Origin: Pseudomonas putida
GTDB lineage: Bacteria; Pseudomonadota; Gammaproteobacteria; Pseudomonadales; Pseudomonadaceae
Direction of reading: 5' to 3'
Length of the DNA stretch: 64,000 nucleotides
NCBI RefSeq assembly: GCF_028682395.1
Contig: NZ_JANHLC010000001.1
Coordinates: forward strand, 62,001 to 126,000
Every line of letters starts with the position of its first letter. The first letter of the stretch is position 1. The position numbers were made by a program, and so were the translations under genes. A model generated the notes under the pieces. The model did no database searches. It had not been told where the DNA came from and worked only from the letters and a program-made list of their open reading frames with translations. Positions 37,501 to 42,507 of the stretch are shown here, piece by piece.

Positions 37501-39371
37501 GCCAGGGTCGGCAAATTCGCCAGCAGCTTCTCCTGGGTCACCAGCCAGCGAATACCACTGTCTTCGGCCATATAGGCCAGGCGCTGCGCCGGATAATCGG
37601 GATCCAGCGGCACATAGGCACCCCCGGCCTTGAGAATGCCCAGCACGCCGATCACCATCTCCAGCGAACGCTCGACCGCGATGCCCACCGCGCTGTCGGG
37701 GCCGACGCCCTGCTCGAGCAAACGTCGCGCCAGGGCATTGGTCCGCTGGTCCAATTGCGCGTAGCTCAATGACTGCTCGGCAAACACCAGCGCCGGAGCC
37801 TCAGGATCGCGCTGGACCTGGGCGGCAAACAGCGCCAGCACGTCGCTCGCCGCAAACGCGGCCAGCGGGCCCTGGCTGTCAGCCCGAGCCTGTTGCAGCT
37901 CGGCGTCCGTCAGCATCGGCAACTCGCCAATGGCCGCCCGCGGTTCACGAGTCATGGCCTGGAGCAGGTTTTTCCAATGGCCGGCCATGCGCTCGATGGT
38001 TGCGGGTTCGAACAGCGCACTGGCGTAGGTAAAGGCGGCGCTCAGCTCGCCGCCGCGCTCCAGGGTGTCCAGGGTCAGCTCGAACTGCACCGTTCGTTCG
38101 CCCCGGCCCAGGGCCTGCAAGGCCAGCCCGGAGCGACTGCGCAGCGCACCGACTTCGGCCACGCTCGCCTGGTGGTTATAGAGCACCTGGAACAGCGGCG
38201 TATGGTGCAGGCTGCGCTCCACCTGCAGGCCTTCGACCAGGCGCTCGAACGGCAGATCCTGGTGGGCCTGGGCATCGCGGGTGGTTTCACGGAGGGCGCT
38301 GAGCAGTTGCTCGACGCTCTGGGTCGGGTCCAGTTCGCTGCGCAGCACCTGGGTATTGACGAACAGGCCGATCAGCCCCTCGGACTCCTCGCGATTGCGG
38401 TTGGCGATGGGCACGCCGACCCGGATATCCTGCTGGCCGCTGTAGCGCTGCAACAGCAATTTGAAACCGGCCAGCAACACCGCAAACAGGGTCACGCCCT
38501 GCTGGCGCGCCAGCGCGCCGAGGCGCTCGGCCAGGGCCGGCTCGATGGCGATATCCAGGCGCTGGCCCTGGCGGCTGCCGCCCGGGAGGCGTGGATGATC
38601 GACCGGCAATTGCAGCACGGGGTGCGCGTCCCCCAGCTTGGCGCGCCAGTAGTCCAGTTGGCGTTCCTGCTCCCCAGCTTCGAGCCAGCGCCGTTGCCAC
38701 AGGGCGTAGTCGGCATACTGGATGGCCAAGGGCGCCAGCGTCGGCTGGGTTGCCGCGCAAAAAGCGTCATAGGCGTGCACGAATTCCTCGATCAGCACAT
38801 TCATCGACCAGCCATCGGCGACGATATGGTGCAGGGTCAGCAGCAGGACATGCGCCTGCTCACCCAGGCGCAACAGCTTGACCCGCAACAGCGGCCCATC
38901 CTGCAGATCGAACGGTGCACGGGCCTCGGCCTGGATCGCAGCCTCTACCCAGGCCTGTTGCCCGACGGCATCGAGCTCACTGAAATCCTCGCGAACCAGG
39001 TCCAGGTCAACCGGCAGGATCACCTGGCGCGGCAGGTCGCCTTGCTGGCGAAACACCGTACGCAGGGCCTGATGGCGCTCCAGTAGCCACTCGAAGGCGC
39101 GCACCAGCGCTGCGTCATCGAGCCGGCCGTCCAGGCGCACGGCGCTGGGCAGGTTATAGGCCGCGCTCTGGGGCTCCAACTGCCAGAGAAACCACATGCG
39201 CTGCTGGGCATAGGACAGGGCCAGGCGATCCTCGACCTCGACGCCGGCCGGAATCGCAAACCGCGAAAAGTCGATGTTTTCTGCCCGCAGGCCATCCAGG
39301 AACAGGCGACGCTTTTCCAGCGGCAACTCTATAAAGCGGCGGGCCAGTTTCAACGACTGCTCAGCATTCAT
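20844..39371 (-). CDS. Pyoverdine side-chain non-ribosomal peptide synthetase, five condensation modules, terminal C-T without A domain
   Basis: A 6175-residue cytoplasmic megasynthetase that assembles part of the pyoverdine peptide. The order read from motifs is C1-A1-T1, C2-A2-T2-E2, C3-A3-T3-E3, C4-A4-T4-E4, C5-T5. All C and E active sites keep HHxxxDG. Carrier serines are at about residues 1049 (GGHSLL), 2112, 3617, 5123 (GGDSI) and 6124 (GVDSI). C1 and C2 begin like LCL domains (SYAQQRMWFLWQLEP; SHAQQRQWLFWQLEP); C3-C5 (LYPLSPMQQGMLFH type) are DCL, consistent with the E domains before them. Hand-read A-domain codes are DLTKVGHVGK (Asp), DGEGSGGVTK (twice) and DAEDIGAISK (Lys-like). There is no thioesterase, so another NRPS must finish the chain. 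An LCL first domain accepting an L-residue fits a role right after PvdL, i.e. PvdI-like. ATG 39371, with a PvdS-type box upstream. Confidence 0.95.
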   Translation of the reverse strand: MNAEQSLKLARRFIELPLEKRRLFLDGLRAENIDFSRFAIPAGVEVEDRLALSYAQQRMWFLWQLEPQSAAYNLPSAVRLDGRLDDAALVRAFEWLLERHQALRTVFRQQGDLPRQVILPVDLDLVREDFSELDAVGQQAWVEAAIQAEARAPFDLQDGPLLRVKLLRLGEQAHVLLLTLHHIVADGWSMNVLIEEFVHAYDAFCAATQPTLAPLAIQYADYALWQRRWLEAGEQERQLDYWRAKLGDAHPVLQLPVDHPRLPGGSRQGQRLDIAIEPALAERLGALARQQGVTLFAVLLAGFKLLLQRYSGQQDIRVGVPIANRNREESEGLIGLFVNTQVLRSELDPTQSVEQLLSALRETTRDAQAHQDLPFERLVEGLQVERSLHHTPLFQVLYNHQASVAEVGALRSRSGLALQALGRGERTVQFELTLDTLERGGELSAAFTYASALFEPATIERMAGHWKNLLQAMTREPRAAIGELPMLTDAELQQARADSQGPLAAFAASDVLALFAAQVQRDPEAPALVFAEQSLSYAQLDQRTNALARRLLEQGVGPDSAVGIAVERSLEMVIGVLGILKAGGAYVPLDPDYPAQRLAYMAEDSGIRWLVTQEKLLANLPTLAGVTPLLFESLDALDVDADRPLPGVEPQHLAYSIYTSGSTGQAKGVGISHGALANYVQALLQRLALDDVRSMAVVSTIAADLGHTTLFGALCSGACLHVIGLDVSLDGARFAEYMSGHGIEMLKIVPSHLEALLGAEDEGGALPRRCLVLGGEACAPGLIERIQRAAPQCRVFNHYGPTETTVGALMQAVDQPHATVPLGTPLANVCATVLDEALQVVPAGTAGELYLGGAGLGRGYHRRAALTAERFIPDPLGTAGQRLYRTGDSTRRRLGGQIEYLGRIDQQIKIRGYRIELGEITAALKQCPQVREATVQVVGASQQVVAYLVLVDAAQEQQVSTLLREQLAAVLPDVMCPTHYVMLDRLPLTLNGKLDLRALPLPGLAATSQAYRAPATELEQQLGEIWQQVLKVERVGLDDNFFALGGHSLLATQIISRVRRVLAVDIALRCLFETASLEQFAREVQSAATGPAPVQIRRLDRDLPLAVSHAQQRQWLFWQLEPESTAYHTPIVVRLQGQLDLVALERTFAALAARHEALRTTFVEQAGQLTQRIAPTLDAVLEHERLAPGTPRDAIEARVLAETQRLFDLAQGPLWRARLMEVEAHDHLLVVTLHHIISDGGSMSVLAREFVQLYGAFKAGREPVLPVLPVQYADYAGWHRDWLEQGEMQRQLGYWREQLGDEHPLLELPTAHSRQALRSHRLGRVGMRLEVGLERDLRQLARAHELTLFQVFLAAFALLLQRYTDQSDIRIGIPVTNRNRLELEGVLGFFVNTLVMRVPLAPQLKADALLRQVKATVLGAQSHQDLPFDRLVEALNPPRTPGQNPLFQVMYNHLSIAGENVGGRSLPGLAAREMILEGGTAQFDLTLETLETNDGIQVSLLYAAELFDAPAMARMARHWQQLLRALVAQTQQPIAVLSMLDAGEQAQTLADWPSGALPPEAHARPVHQLIAERAQLTPQAVAVIVGEQSLSYAELDHQANRLAHSLIARGVGPEVLVAIALERSVEMLVGLLAILKAGGAFVPLDPEYPQERLAYMLRDSGVALLLTQTRLLGSLPVVEGVDTLLLDPLRDVPGLDSEPVVALHAGNLAYVIYTSGSTGQPKGVSVAHGPLAMHCLATGQSYEMSAADCELHFLSFAFDGAHERWLTTLIHGGRLLLRDDELWSPERTYEEIRRHGVTMAGFPPVYLQQLAEHAQRVGNPPPVRLYSFGGDAMPRASFELVQQALRPQLMINGYGPTETVVTPMVWKTRAADRCTSAYAPIGECVGERRACVLDAGLGLLPAGLPGELYLGGEGLARGYLHRAAMTAERFVPDPFSEQGARLYRTGDQVCQRTDGVFDYLGRIDNQVKIRGFRVELGEIEARLRAQASIREAVVLAKDGPSGKQLVAYVVSAVPVDGNGAALRETLKACLGEKLPDYMVPVHWLFLEQLPVTANGKLDRQALPAPDASLLQQHYSAPQNALEQQLATIWQDVLKLARVGIDDNFFELGGDSIISIQVVSRARQAGVHFTPKDLFQHQTVRGLASVASQGAARIQADQGPVSGVLPLLAIQQLFFAESIAQRHHWNQSVLLQPLQALDPERLEASLRALVEHHDGLRLSFSEGAEGWTGEYRGLAQQRQAWAQAPILWQAQLQSPADIEALANQAQRSLSLADGPLLRAVLISLGDGTQRLLLVVHHLVVDGVSWRILLEDLQMAYNPLASATPSFPAKSHSAQAWAERLQDYARSAPVRQELAYWQAQLQGGGDLPCRDAQGRREQRDAVTVHSRLSASLTHQLLREAPAAYRTRVNDLLLAALARVVSRWSGAPDVLVQLEGHGREGLFEDLDLNRTVGWFTSVFPVRLSPASSLSTTLKQIKEQLRAVPHHGIGFGLLRYMGAASSRETLAALTPPRITFNYLGQFDGSFDQQDALFVPATEPKGADHDACAPLGNWLSLNGQVYGGELSMGWTFSRAMFDPAVIERLADDYARELQALIEHCCTEGVGGVTPTDFPLARLSQPQLDALPIAAEAIDDLYPLSPMQQGMLFHSLYEPEGGHYINQLRVDIAGLDVERFIGAWQAAVDSHDILRTAYVWQGELEQPVQVVLRQARLACRVLDWRSEPALDTALQALADADHQQGFDLLVAPLLRLTLVRTAADSYHLICTNHHVLMDGWSSSRLLAEVLLRYNGVQPERPLSRYRDYIAWLQAQDAQQAEGFWRARLAGVEEPTLLARAMARVKAGGVLSGHAEWAAALDAGRTRQLVEFARQQKITLNSLVQAAWSLLLQRYSGLETVMFGATVSGRPPELPGVEQQLGLFINTLPVIATPCPQIPVADWLQQMQADSQALTEHGHTPLYDIQRWADLGSQPLFDSLLVFENYPVSQVLSEGTGPQLQFSHLNNHEQTNYPLTLAVSLGEELLLHYGYDQGHFNEPQVRQLQADLLDLLQQLVSAPGVRSLGELTLASTLAIPAAAPTVADGESLARLIERQALKTPHAIALIADHQQLTYGELNRQANRLAHRLIEWGVGPQVLVGIGVERGLQMAVGLLAIFKAGAGYLPLDPAYPTERLLDMLDDSGVELLLGQPALLDQLPATGRVRAVDLALACTQLDDCPDGAPPLDWAPQDLAYVIYTSGSSGRPKGVVVSHGALAMHCQAAAACYGLQASDTLLQFASISFDAAAEQLFMPLIRGARVVLGEVGQWSIEQLLARIAECRISLLDLPPSYLAQVAEYLEGSGQRLSVKTCILGGEAWHPRTFERLDALQIGQLFNAYGPTEAVISPLIWPVESGVTQDYAPIGRAVGARTAYCLDPQFNPLPAGVAGELLMGGEGLARGYLNRPAMTAERFVPDPFSTGGQRLYRSGDRVSQREDGLFDFLGRIDSQVKIRGLRVELGEIESALLGLAAVREAVVLAREGASGKQLVAYVVASDGARDCAPTALKAALQLQLPDYMVPAHLLLLDSMPLTVNGKLDRRALPEPQAGSSTVFVAPQTAFEVQIAAIWQDVLKREAVSVTDNFFELGGDSIISIQVVSRARQVGVYFTPKELFQHQTVQALAAVARCGAQGLQIDQGAVTGTMPLLPIQQQFFDTAIPQRHHWNQSVLLKPAQALRAEWLEQALGALVSHHDALRLGFGEGAAGWSAEHRGLGHETSLWCAPAADAAELQRLCEQAQQSLNLQAGPLLRAALFTLADGSQRLLLVIHHLVVDGVSWRVLFEDLQTAYGQLAQGGPVVLANKTSAYKSWAEQLHQHGRSDALRGESAYWLARLQGVEADLPDANLQASQQGQYGRTVFSALDQTLTRQLLQEAPAAYRTQVNDLLLAALVRVIGRWTGRDDVLIQLEGHGREELFDHLDLSRTVGWFTSVFPVRLSAGPDQAATLKQVKETLRAVPNKGIGFGLLRYCADADLRAQMAELAQPRITFNYLGQFDGSFDAEDALFVPALDHKGAEQDSAAPLGNWLSLDGQVYGGELRMGWTFSREMFDPAVIEQLADEYRRELSALIAHCCQPDNRGVTPSDFPLANLTQAQLDSLPVAPGMIEDVYPLSPMQQGMLFHSLYEQQGGDYINQMCVDVQGLDVERFREAWQAAIDRHEILRTGFVWQGALQQPVQVVLRQASLALMQLDWRSQADPAAALQALAREERQRGFALEQAPLLRLLIVRVADDRHHFICTNHHILMDGWSNAQFLGEILQRYAGQPLARQSGRYRDYIAWLQRQDGEASQAFWKTQLADLQMPTRLAASGAAPDAQNQGHGDHLVSLDLEQTRQLRACAQAHKVTVNTLVQAAWLVLLGRYTGQRTVAFGATVSGRPVELKGIEQQIGLFINTLPIIASPEPGLSVADWLGLIQGQNLSLREHEHTPLYDIQRWAGQGGEALFDSLLVFENYPVSQALETAPSGLRFGAISNLEQSNYPLSLAVGLDQQLGLQFGYARAAFSAERVAGMGRHLMQLLVQMAADPQRRLGDLQLLDDAEQAAQLLGWDRMTVPSEQTVHGLIAERARQTPDAVAVIVGEQQLSYAQLDRQANRLAQTLIARGVGPEVLVAIALERSVEMLVGLLAILKAGGAFVPLDPEYPQERLGYMLRDSGVALLLTQTRLLGSLPVVEGIDTLLLDQLRDVPGDDREPRVSLHAGNLAYVIYTSGSTGQPKGVSVAHGPLAMHCLATGQCYEMSAADCELHFLSFAFDGAHERWLTTLIHGGRLLLRDDELWGPERTYEEIRRHGVTMAGFPPVYLQQLAEHAQRVGNPPPVRLYSFGGDAMPQASFELVQQALRPQVMINGYGPTETVVTPMVWKTRAAERCTSAYAPIGECVGERRACVLDAGLGLLPPGLSGELYLGGEGVARGYLNRAAMTAERFVPDPFSAHGARLYRSGDLVCQRPDGVFDYLGRIDNQVKIRGFRVELGEIEARLRALEGVREAAVLAKEGPSGRQLVAYIVSREAVAGSEASLRETLKARLGENLPDYMVPVHWLFLEQLPVTANGKLDRQALPAPDASLLQQDYSAPQNALEQQLVTIWQEVLKLERVGTRDNFFELGGDSIVSMQVVSRARQRGIHFTPKDLFQHQTVQALAAVATCGDSVIRIDQGPVSGTLALLPVQQLFFAEAIPERHQWNQSVQLQTRLSLDAGLLEQALRALTHHHDALRLAFVEDAQGWSASYRTPAQADAQTLLWSVRASEVADLPALYEQAQRSLDLSAGPLLRAVLVDGEDGSHRLLLVIHHLVVDGVSWRVLLEDLQSVYQQLSQGHAIVLPAKTVSGQAWAESLCRYAQSEAVQGQLGYWQAQLEGSMALPRDRLSDDRRNRQGQTLYSRLDKAATRRLLQEAPAAYRTQVNDLLLTALVRVIGRWARQDSVSVLLEGHGREELGEGLDLTRTLGWLTSLFPVKLAASNAIAESIKQVKEQLRGIPDKGMGYGALRYLAGHNALANLALPKITFNYLGQLDSGFADADEALFLPVGGAVGAEQSLDAPLGNWLTLNGQVFGGELSIGWTFSRAMFDAATIQGLVDAYTQELGQLIEHCCTAGHHGVTPSDFPLAGLSQAQLDGLPLAPEQIEHLYPLTPMQHGMLFHAVHEPQVGDYVNQLRVDVEGLDVGRFQQAWQAAVDAHGVLRTALLWQGDLAQPLQAVRKHMRLPFSEFDWREREAQEVALEQLALSERAQCLGVDQAPLIRLVAVRLADNRHHLMCTNHHILLDGWSGSRLLSEILQRYQGSPPAHQPSRYGAFIEWQQRQDHRPAEAFWDEQLARLDRPTRLVEGCEVNVAAGERSHHDHYVTLDATRTEGLKAFARHGKVTVNTLVQSAWLLLLQHYTGQATVAVGTTVAGRPAQLPGIEQELGLFINTLPLIATPEPQHSLGHWISEVQQQNLVARQHEQVPLYRLQRMAGKAGRQLFDTVMIFENYPVSDVLKQKGKGELSFAEVVFHEQTHYPLTLYVTLGEVLVLNFSYKQMFASTVIATLGEQLAWLLGQMVDSGEAVALGDLQARLADRWGQAAARPSTEPLPVATAYRAPVTPLQKTLATLLRELLGIEDLGLDDDLFERGVDSISGLQLVVRARQRLGTGFTLSLADVFEQPTLGRLSACLEHARVSGPLERV
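22560..27050 (-). other. NRPS module 4 (C-A-T-E), same residue X as module 2
   Basis: C4 motif HHILMDGWS near 26575; A4 core FAFDGAHERW near 25055 with a code identical to module 2. A4-T4 is close to 90% identical to A2-T2 over about 560 residues by eye. T4 GGDSIV near 24005; E4 HHLVVDGVSW near 23455. Confidence 0.7.
23900..25630 (-). repeat. NRPS internal long repeat, copy B (A4-T4)
   Basis: About 1.7 kb nearly matching 32940-34680 at DNA level. Some 200-bp stretches (for example around 24970-25200 versus 34010-34240) show only scattered synonymous differences, while flanking C and E domains are more diverged. Confidence 0.8.
27070..31540 (-). other. NRPS module 3 (C-A-T-E), Lys-like, D-configured
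   Basis: C3 motif HHVLMDGWS near 31075; A3 core SFDAAAEQLF near 29555; code D-A-E-D-I-G-A-I-S-K, close to lysine codes of the DAExIG type. T3 GGDSII near 28520; E3 HHLVVDGVSW near 27980. Confidence 0.7.
31560..36100 (-). other. NRPS module 2 (C-A-T-E), D-configured residue X
   Basis: C2 carries HHIISDGGS, with G instead of the usual W. A2 core FAFDGAHERW lies near 34095; code D-G-E-G-S-G-G-V-T-K. The acidic E at code position 3 suggests an ornithine/lysine-type or acyl-hydroxyornithine substrate. E2 motif HHLVVDGVSW near 32480. The exact substrate is not assignable from memory. Confidence 0.7.
32940..34680 (-). repeat. NRPS internal long repeat, copy A (A2-T2)
   Basis: Partner of 23900-25630. 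Same orientation, about 9 kb apart, encoding A domains with the same specificity code. It is a likely product of module duplication or gene conversion and a substrate for homologous recombination. Confidence 0.8.
36120..39371 (-). other. NRPS module 1 (C-A-T), predicted L-aspartate
   Basis: C1 motif HHIVADGWS; A1 specificity core AADLGHT near 37250. By alignment to GrsA the code is D-L-T-K-V-G-H-V-G-K, which fits the established aspartate signature. T1 has GGHSLL rather than GGDSI and no E domain follows, so the residue stays L. Whether it is beta-hydroxylated cannot be seen. Confidence 0.8.
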
Positions 39372-39426
39372 CTTGTTTCATCCGTACACGTTGGCTATCG
39401 AGCATTGGCTCGGCTATCCCTACGGG

Positions 39427-39450
39427 ACGGATAAAGGGCCGTGAAAATTA
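39427..39450 (-). promoter_or_regulatory. PvdS-type iron-starvation box for the NRPS gene
   Basis: On the minus strand, TAATT (39446-39450), 16 bp, CGT (39427-39429), about 55 nt upstream of the NRPS ATG. It is divergent from the SIP-gene box in the same interval. Confidence 0.78.
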
Positions 39451-39501
39451 AGCCCGGCGCGCACCGCAAAAGGCCGGCTGAAGACCGCCAGGTGCCGCGC
39501 C

Positions 39502-39525
39502 TAAATTCCCCCCGGCGTGCTTCGT
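39502..39525 (+). promoter_or_regulatory. PvdS-type iron-starvation box for the SIP gene
   Basis: TAAAT (39502-39506), 16 bp, CGT (39523-39525), 37 nt before ATG 39562. Because the -10 lies downstream of an in-frame TTG at 39517, it also rules that TTG out as the start. Confidence 0.88.
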
Positions 39526-39561
39526 TCATTACAGGAGCCCACTGGTACAAGGCCCTGCCCC

Positions 39562-40533
39562 ATGTCCGCCGCCTCCCTGACCCACTCCCTGATCGCCGGC
39601 CTGAACAAGCTGGTCAGCCTCGCGCCCAAGACGCCGGCGCCCTACCGCCTGTTCAATGTCCACCTCAAGCAGCGCATCGCCATCAGCCCATCACTGACAC
39701 GGCTGGTGTTTACCGGCGCGGACATCGAGCAGATGACCACCCGGGCCGCTGACCAACGCATCAAGCTGTTCTTCCCGGCGCCCGACGGCAGCCCCAGCGA
39801 GCTGCCCCTGCACGGCAACTGGCAAGCCGCGCGCCGCGCCCTGCCCGAGTCGAAGCGCCCGGCCATGCGGACCTACACCATTCGCGCGCTGCACCCGCAG
39901 AACGGCTTACTGGAGGTGGATTTTGTCCTGCACGGGGTCAACGGCCCCGCCTCGGCCTGGGCCACCCACGCCGTCCTCGGCGCGCCCCTGCAGATCGTCG
40001 CGCCCAACCGCGAACACACCGGCGATGCCGGTGGCTATGAATGGCAACCGCCCTTCGGCATTCGCCAGGTCCTGCTGATCGGCGATGAAACCGCGCTGCC
40101 GGCGATTGCCGGGATTCTCGAACAACTGGCGGCCCAGCCGGACCCGCCCCGGGTCGAAGCCTTTATCGAAGTGCCGCACGCGGACGATTGCCTGGAGCTG
40201 CCCTGCGGCCCGGAGACTCGCCTGCACTGGATGCCCCGCGATCGCAGCGCCCAGGCCCATGGCCAAGCGATGATCGAGGCGGCACGAACCCTGGCCAACC
40301 TGCCACCGCCTGCCAGTACCGGCCCGGGGCACAAACCAGCCAAGGAGGTGGATATCGACCGCACAATCCTCTGGGACCGCGCCGCGCCGACCGACCGCGC
40401 GTTCTATGCCTGGGTTGCTGGAGAGTCGGCAGCGGTCATGGCGATCCGCCGCTACCTGCTCAATGAACGCGGCCTCGACCGCCGCGCCCTGACCTTGATG
40501 GGCTATTGGCGGTTGGGCCGTTCCCTGGAATGA
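39562..40533 (+). CDS. Siderophore-interacting protein (SIP), ferric-siderophore reductase
   Basis: A 323-residue cytoplasmic flavoprotein of the ViuB/SIP family, which reduces ferric siderophores with NAD(P)H to free iron. The FAD-binding barrel has the hallmark MRTYTIRAL (about residue 102), followed by EVDFVLHGVNGPASAWA near 120. The NAD(P)H-binding half has LLIGDETALPAIAGILEQL near 170, FYAWVAGESAAVMAIRRYL near 285, and the C-terminal GYWRLGRS. The PvdS-type promoter ties it to pyoverdine metabolism. Pyoverdine iron is normally released in the periplasm by FpvG, so the substrate here is uncertain: pyoverdine imported whole, or another siderophore. Confidence 0.88.
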   Translation: MSAASLTHSLIAGLNKLVSLAPKTPAPYRLFNVHLKQRIAISPSLTRLVFTGADIEQMTTRAADQRIKLFFPAPDGSPSELPLHGNWQAARRALPESKRPAMRTYTIRALHPQNGLLEVDFVLHGVNGPASAWATHAVLGAPLQIVAPNREHTGDAGGYEWQPPFGIRQVLLIGDETALPAIAGILEQLAAQPDPPRVEAFIEVPHADDCLELPCGPETRLHWMPRDRSAQAHGQAMIEAARTLANLPPPASTGPGHKPAKEVDIDRTILWDRAAPTDRAFYAWVAGESAAVMAIRRYLLNERGLDRRALTLMGYWRLGRSLE

Positions 40534-40541
40534 TATACAAT

Positions 40542-40560
40542 CAATAACAATTCTTATTAG
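40542..40560. promoter_or_regulatory. Fur-box-like site upstream of fpvG
   Basis: An AT-rich palindromic-like stretch with core ATAACAATTCTTATTA, similar to Fur sites. It starts 9 nt past the SIP stop in the roughly 230-bp gap before fpvG. Expected to repress the fpv operon in iron-replete cells; inference. Confidence 0.5.
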
Positions 40561-40644
40561 CAAAGAACAGACACAATCAGATACATTTGCCTTCAATCTA
40601 AATTGCGGGTTTTACGCTTCTCGTTCGTCTTAATGGATACATAG

Positions 40645-40677
40645 AGCCACGTTCGTCCATCGATACGTGGCTTTTTT
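40645..40677 (+). terminator. Rho-independent terminator between the SIP gene and fpvG
   Basis: An 8-bp stem (40645-40652 with 40665-40672), 12-nt loop and T6 tract. It ends SIP transcripts about 110 nt after the stop. If fpvG has a promoter upstream (near 40540-40630), this would sit in its leader as an attenuator instead. Confidence 0.8.
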
Positions 40678-40762
40678 CTGCAATCACGGCCGCGATACAC
40701 CGCTCCTGGGCAGCGTATGCGCAGGGTTAGGCCGCTTTGCCCTGGAAGCAAGACCTCACCTC

Positions 40763-41968
40763 ATGTCGAAAAAGTCTCGTTCAAAACTGTGGTTTCTCGT
40801 GCATAGCTGGCTGGCACTGCCCATCTGGTTCTTTGTGCTGATCGTCTGCTTCACCGGCACCCTGGCCGTGGTCAGCCAGGAAATCGTGTGGCTGGCCAAC
40901 CCCGATGTGCGGGCGCCCAAGCCCTCGGACGATGCGCCGCTGCTGACGTTCGAGCAGGCCATCGATGCCATCCACAAGATCGATCCCCAGATCCAGGTCG
41001 AGACCCTGATCCGTCCGGACGAGTCGCATTTCGCCCTGCTGGCCCACGTGGTCTACCCCGACGGGCGTTCGCCGACCCTCTACGTCAACCCCTATACCGG
41101 GGCGATCCAGGGTGTCAGCCCACCGTTCAACTTCGAGCAGTTCACCCGCGCCCTGCACGGCTGGTGGCTGGTGCCCTTTACCAATGGCTACAGCTGGGGC
41201 TGGTACCTGGTGTCGATCCTCGGCCTGCCGATGCTCGCGTCCCTGGTCACCGGCCTGGTGGTCTACAAACGCTTCTGGAAAGGCTTTTTCAAACCGACCC
41301 TGCGTTTCAACCACGGCGCGCGGATTTTCTGGGGCGACTTCCATCGCCTGTCCGGCATCTGGTCAATCTGGTTTATCGCGGTGATTTCGATCACCGGCAC
41401 CTGGTTCCTGATCCAGGCGCTGCTCGCCGACAACCAGATCAGCTACACCACACGCCCACCGGTGGCAGTGATCGCCCGGGAAGACGTGCCGGTGTCGCGC
41501 GACGGCGAACCGGTCAAGACCGTCGGCATCGACGAAGCCGTCAGCATCGCCCAGGAAAAGATCCCGGGGCTGGAAGCCAGTTTTGTCAGCATGCCCGGCA
41601 ACGCCTACGACCACCTCGCGGTCGGTGGCCGTGGCTGGTACCCACTGATGTACCAGACCGCCCGCATCAACCCCTACAACGGGGAAGTCGAAGCCTCGCG
41701 CCTGCTCTCGGACCGCTCCAAGCTGGAGTTCGTCACCGAGTCCATGCGGCCACTGCACACCGGCGACTTCGGCGGTATCTGGATCAAGCTGATCTGGACC
41801 TTCTTCGGCCTGATCCTGAGCATGATGGTCCTCAGCGGCCTGCTGATCTGGACCAAACGCACCGCCCTGGCCACCGCCAACGCCCTGAAGCGTGACGCCA
41901 AGGCCGCCGCCAGGACGCAAAAGACCGTCGGCAATCTCGGCACGGAAACAGCAGAGGGCAATTCATGA
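40763..41968 (+). CDS. fpvG: FpvG, inner-membrane ferripyoverdine reductase (PepSY family)
   Basis: A 401-residue PepSY-associated membrane protein. Transmembrane segments are visible at about residues 15-37 (LPIWFFVLIVCFTGTLAVV), 148-168, 205-225 (WFIAVISITGTWFLIQ) and 350-372, with large periplasmic PepSY-like regions between. In P. aeruginosa FpvG reduces ferripyoverdine iron in the periplasm, allowing apo-pyoverdine to be recycled. ATG 40763 gives MSKKSRSK, a normal basic cytoplasmic start; the in-frame codon at 40667 lies inside the terminator T-tract. First gene of a tightly overlapping run ending at fpvF. Confidence 0.9.
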   Translation: MSKKSRSKLWFLVHSWLALPIWFFVLIVCFTGTLAVVSQEIVWLANPDVRAPKPSDDAPLLTFEQAIDAIHKIDPQIQVETLIRPDESHFALLAHVVYPDGRSPTLYVNPYTGAIQGVSPPFNFEQFTRALHGWWLVPFTNGYSWGWYLVSILGLPMLASLVTGLVVYKRFWKGFFKPTLRFNHGARIFWGDFHRLSGIWSIWFIAVISITGTWFLIQALLADNQISYTTRPPVAVIAREDVPVSRDGEPVKTVGIDEAVSIAQEKIPGLEASFVSMPGNAYDHLAVGGRGWYPLMYQTARINPYNGEVEASRLLSDRSKLEFVTESMRPLHTGDFGGIWIKLIWTFFGLILSMMVLSGLLIWTKRTALATANALKRDAKAAARTQKTVGNLGTETAEGNS

Positions 41969-42507
41969 GCAAGGCAGCTTCCACCACACCGCCGTCGGCC
42001 CTGGGCCAGTTCTGGCACAAATGGCGTTTTCATATCAATGTCCTGCTGCTCCTGATCCCCCTGGGGTTTATGCCCAAGTACCTGGCCGATGCCGCCCTGT
42101 TTCGCGGCGAGACGGGCCTGGGCGAGCGGGAAATCGGCGAACTCCAGGTCGGCCCCTGGAGCCTGCGCATTGCCGAGCTGCGCAATGAGGCCCCGCGCCT
42201 CGATGGCTCGGCCGGCTATATGAAAAGTTTTAACGCGGCCCTGTGCGACACCTGCATCGACCAGGTCAAGGCCACCTACCTGCGCATCGGCAAACCGCGC
42301 AGCCTGCGGGCCGCCGGCGTGATCTTCTTCGGCACGCCCTACGCCATGGGCGCCACCCTGCCGATTCCCGTGCGCACCCCGCTGGATGCACAGATCTGGG
42401 TGACGATGGAAGGCTGGGACGGCTCCATGCACCAGGCCGCCATTCCCCTGAGCCAGGCGTCGCCCGCGACCATCGCCTGGCTCAAAGACCAAGGAGAAAA
42501 ACCATGA
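41965..42507 (+). CDS. fpvH: FpvH, accessory protein of ferripyoverdine iron release
   Basis: A 180-residue protein with one N-terminal transmembrane anchor (about residues 22-40, HINVLLLLIPLGFMP) and a periplasmic remainder containing a CDTCIDQV cysteine pair near residue 95. It overlaps fpvG by 4 nt and fpvJ by 4 nt. Assignment rests on order and size equal to PA2404; its P. aeruginosa counterpart assists FpvG, but its biochemical function is unknown. Confidence 0.85.
   Translation: MSKAASTTPPSALGQFWHKWRFHINVLLLLIPLGFMPKYLADAALFRGETGLGEREIGELQVGPWSLRIAELRNEAPRLDGSAGYMKSFNAALCDTCIDQVKATYLRIGKPRSLRAAGVIFFGTPYAMGATLPIPVRTPLDAQIWVTMEGWDGSMHQAAIPLSQASPATIAWLKDQGEKP

Noticed and set aside
20844..39371. 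Calling the NRPS PvdD because it lies beside fpvA
   Set aside because: PvdD ends in a thioesterase; this protein ends in C-T, and its first domain fits an upstream position (PvdI-like), so no gene symbol was assigned.
40599..40624. TAAAT followed by CGT upstream of fpvG
   Set aside because: The spacer is 18 bp, while every other box in the locus has exactly 16, so I did not call it a PvdS promoter.
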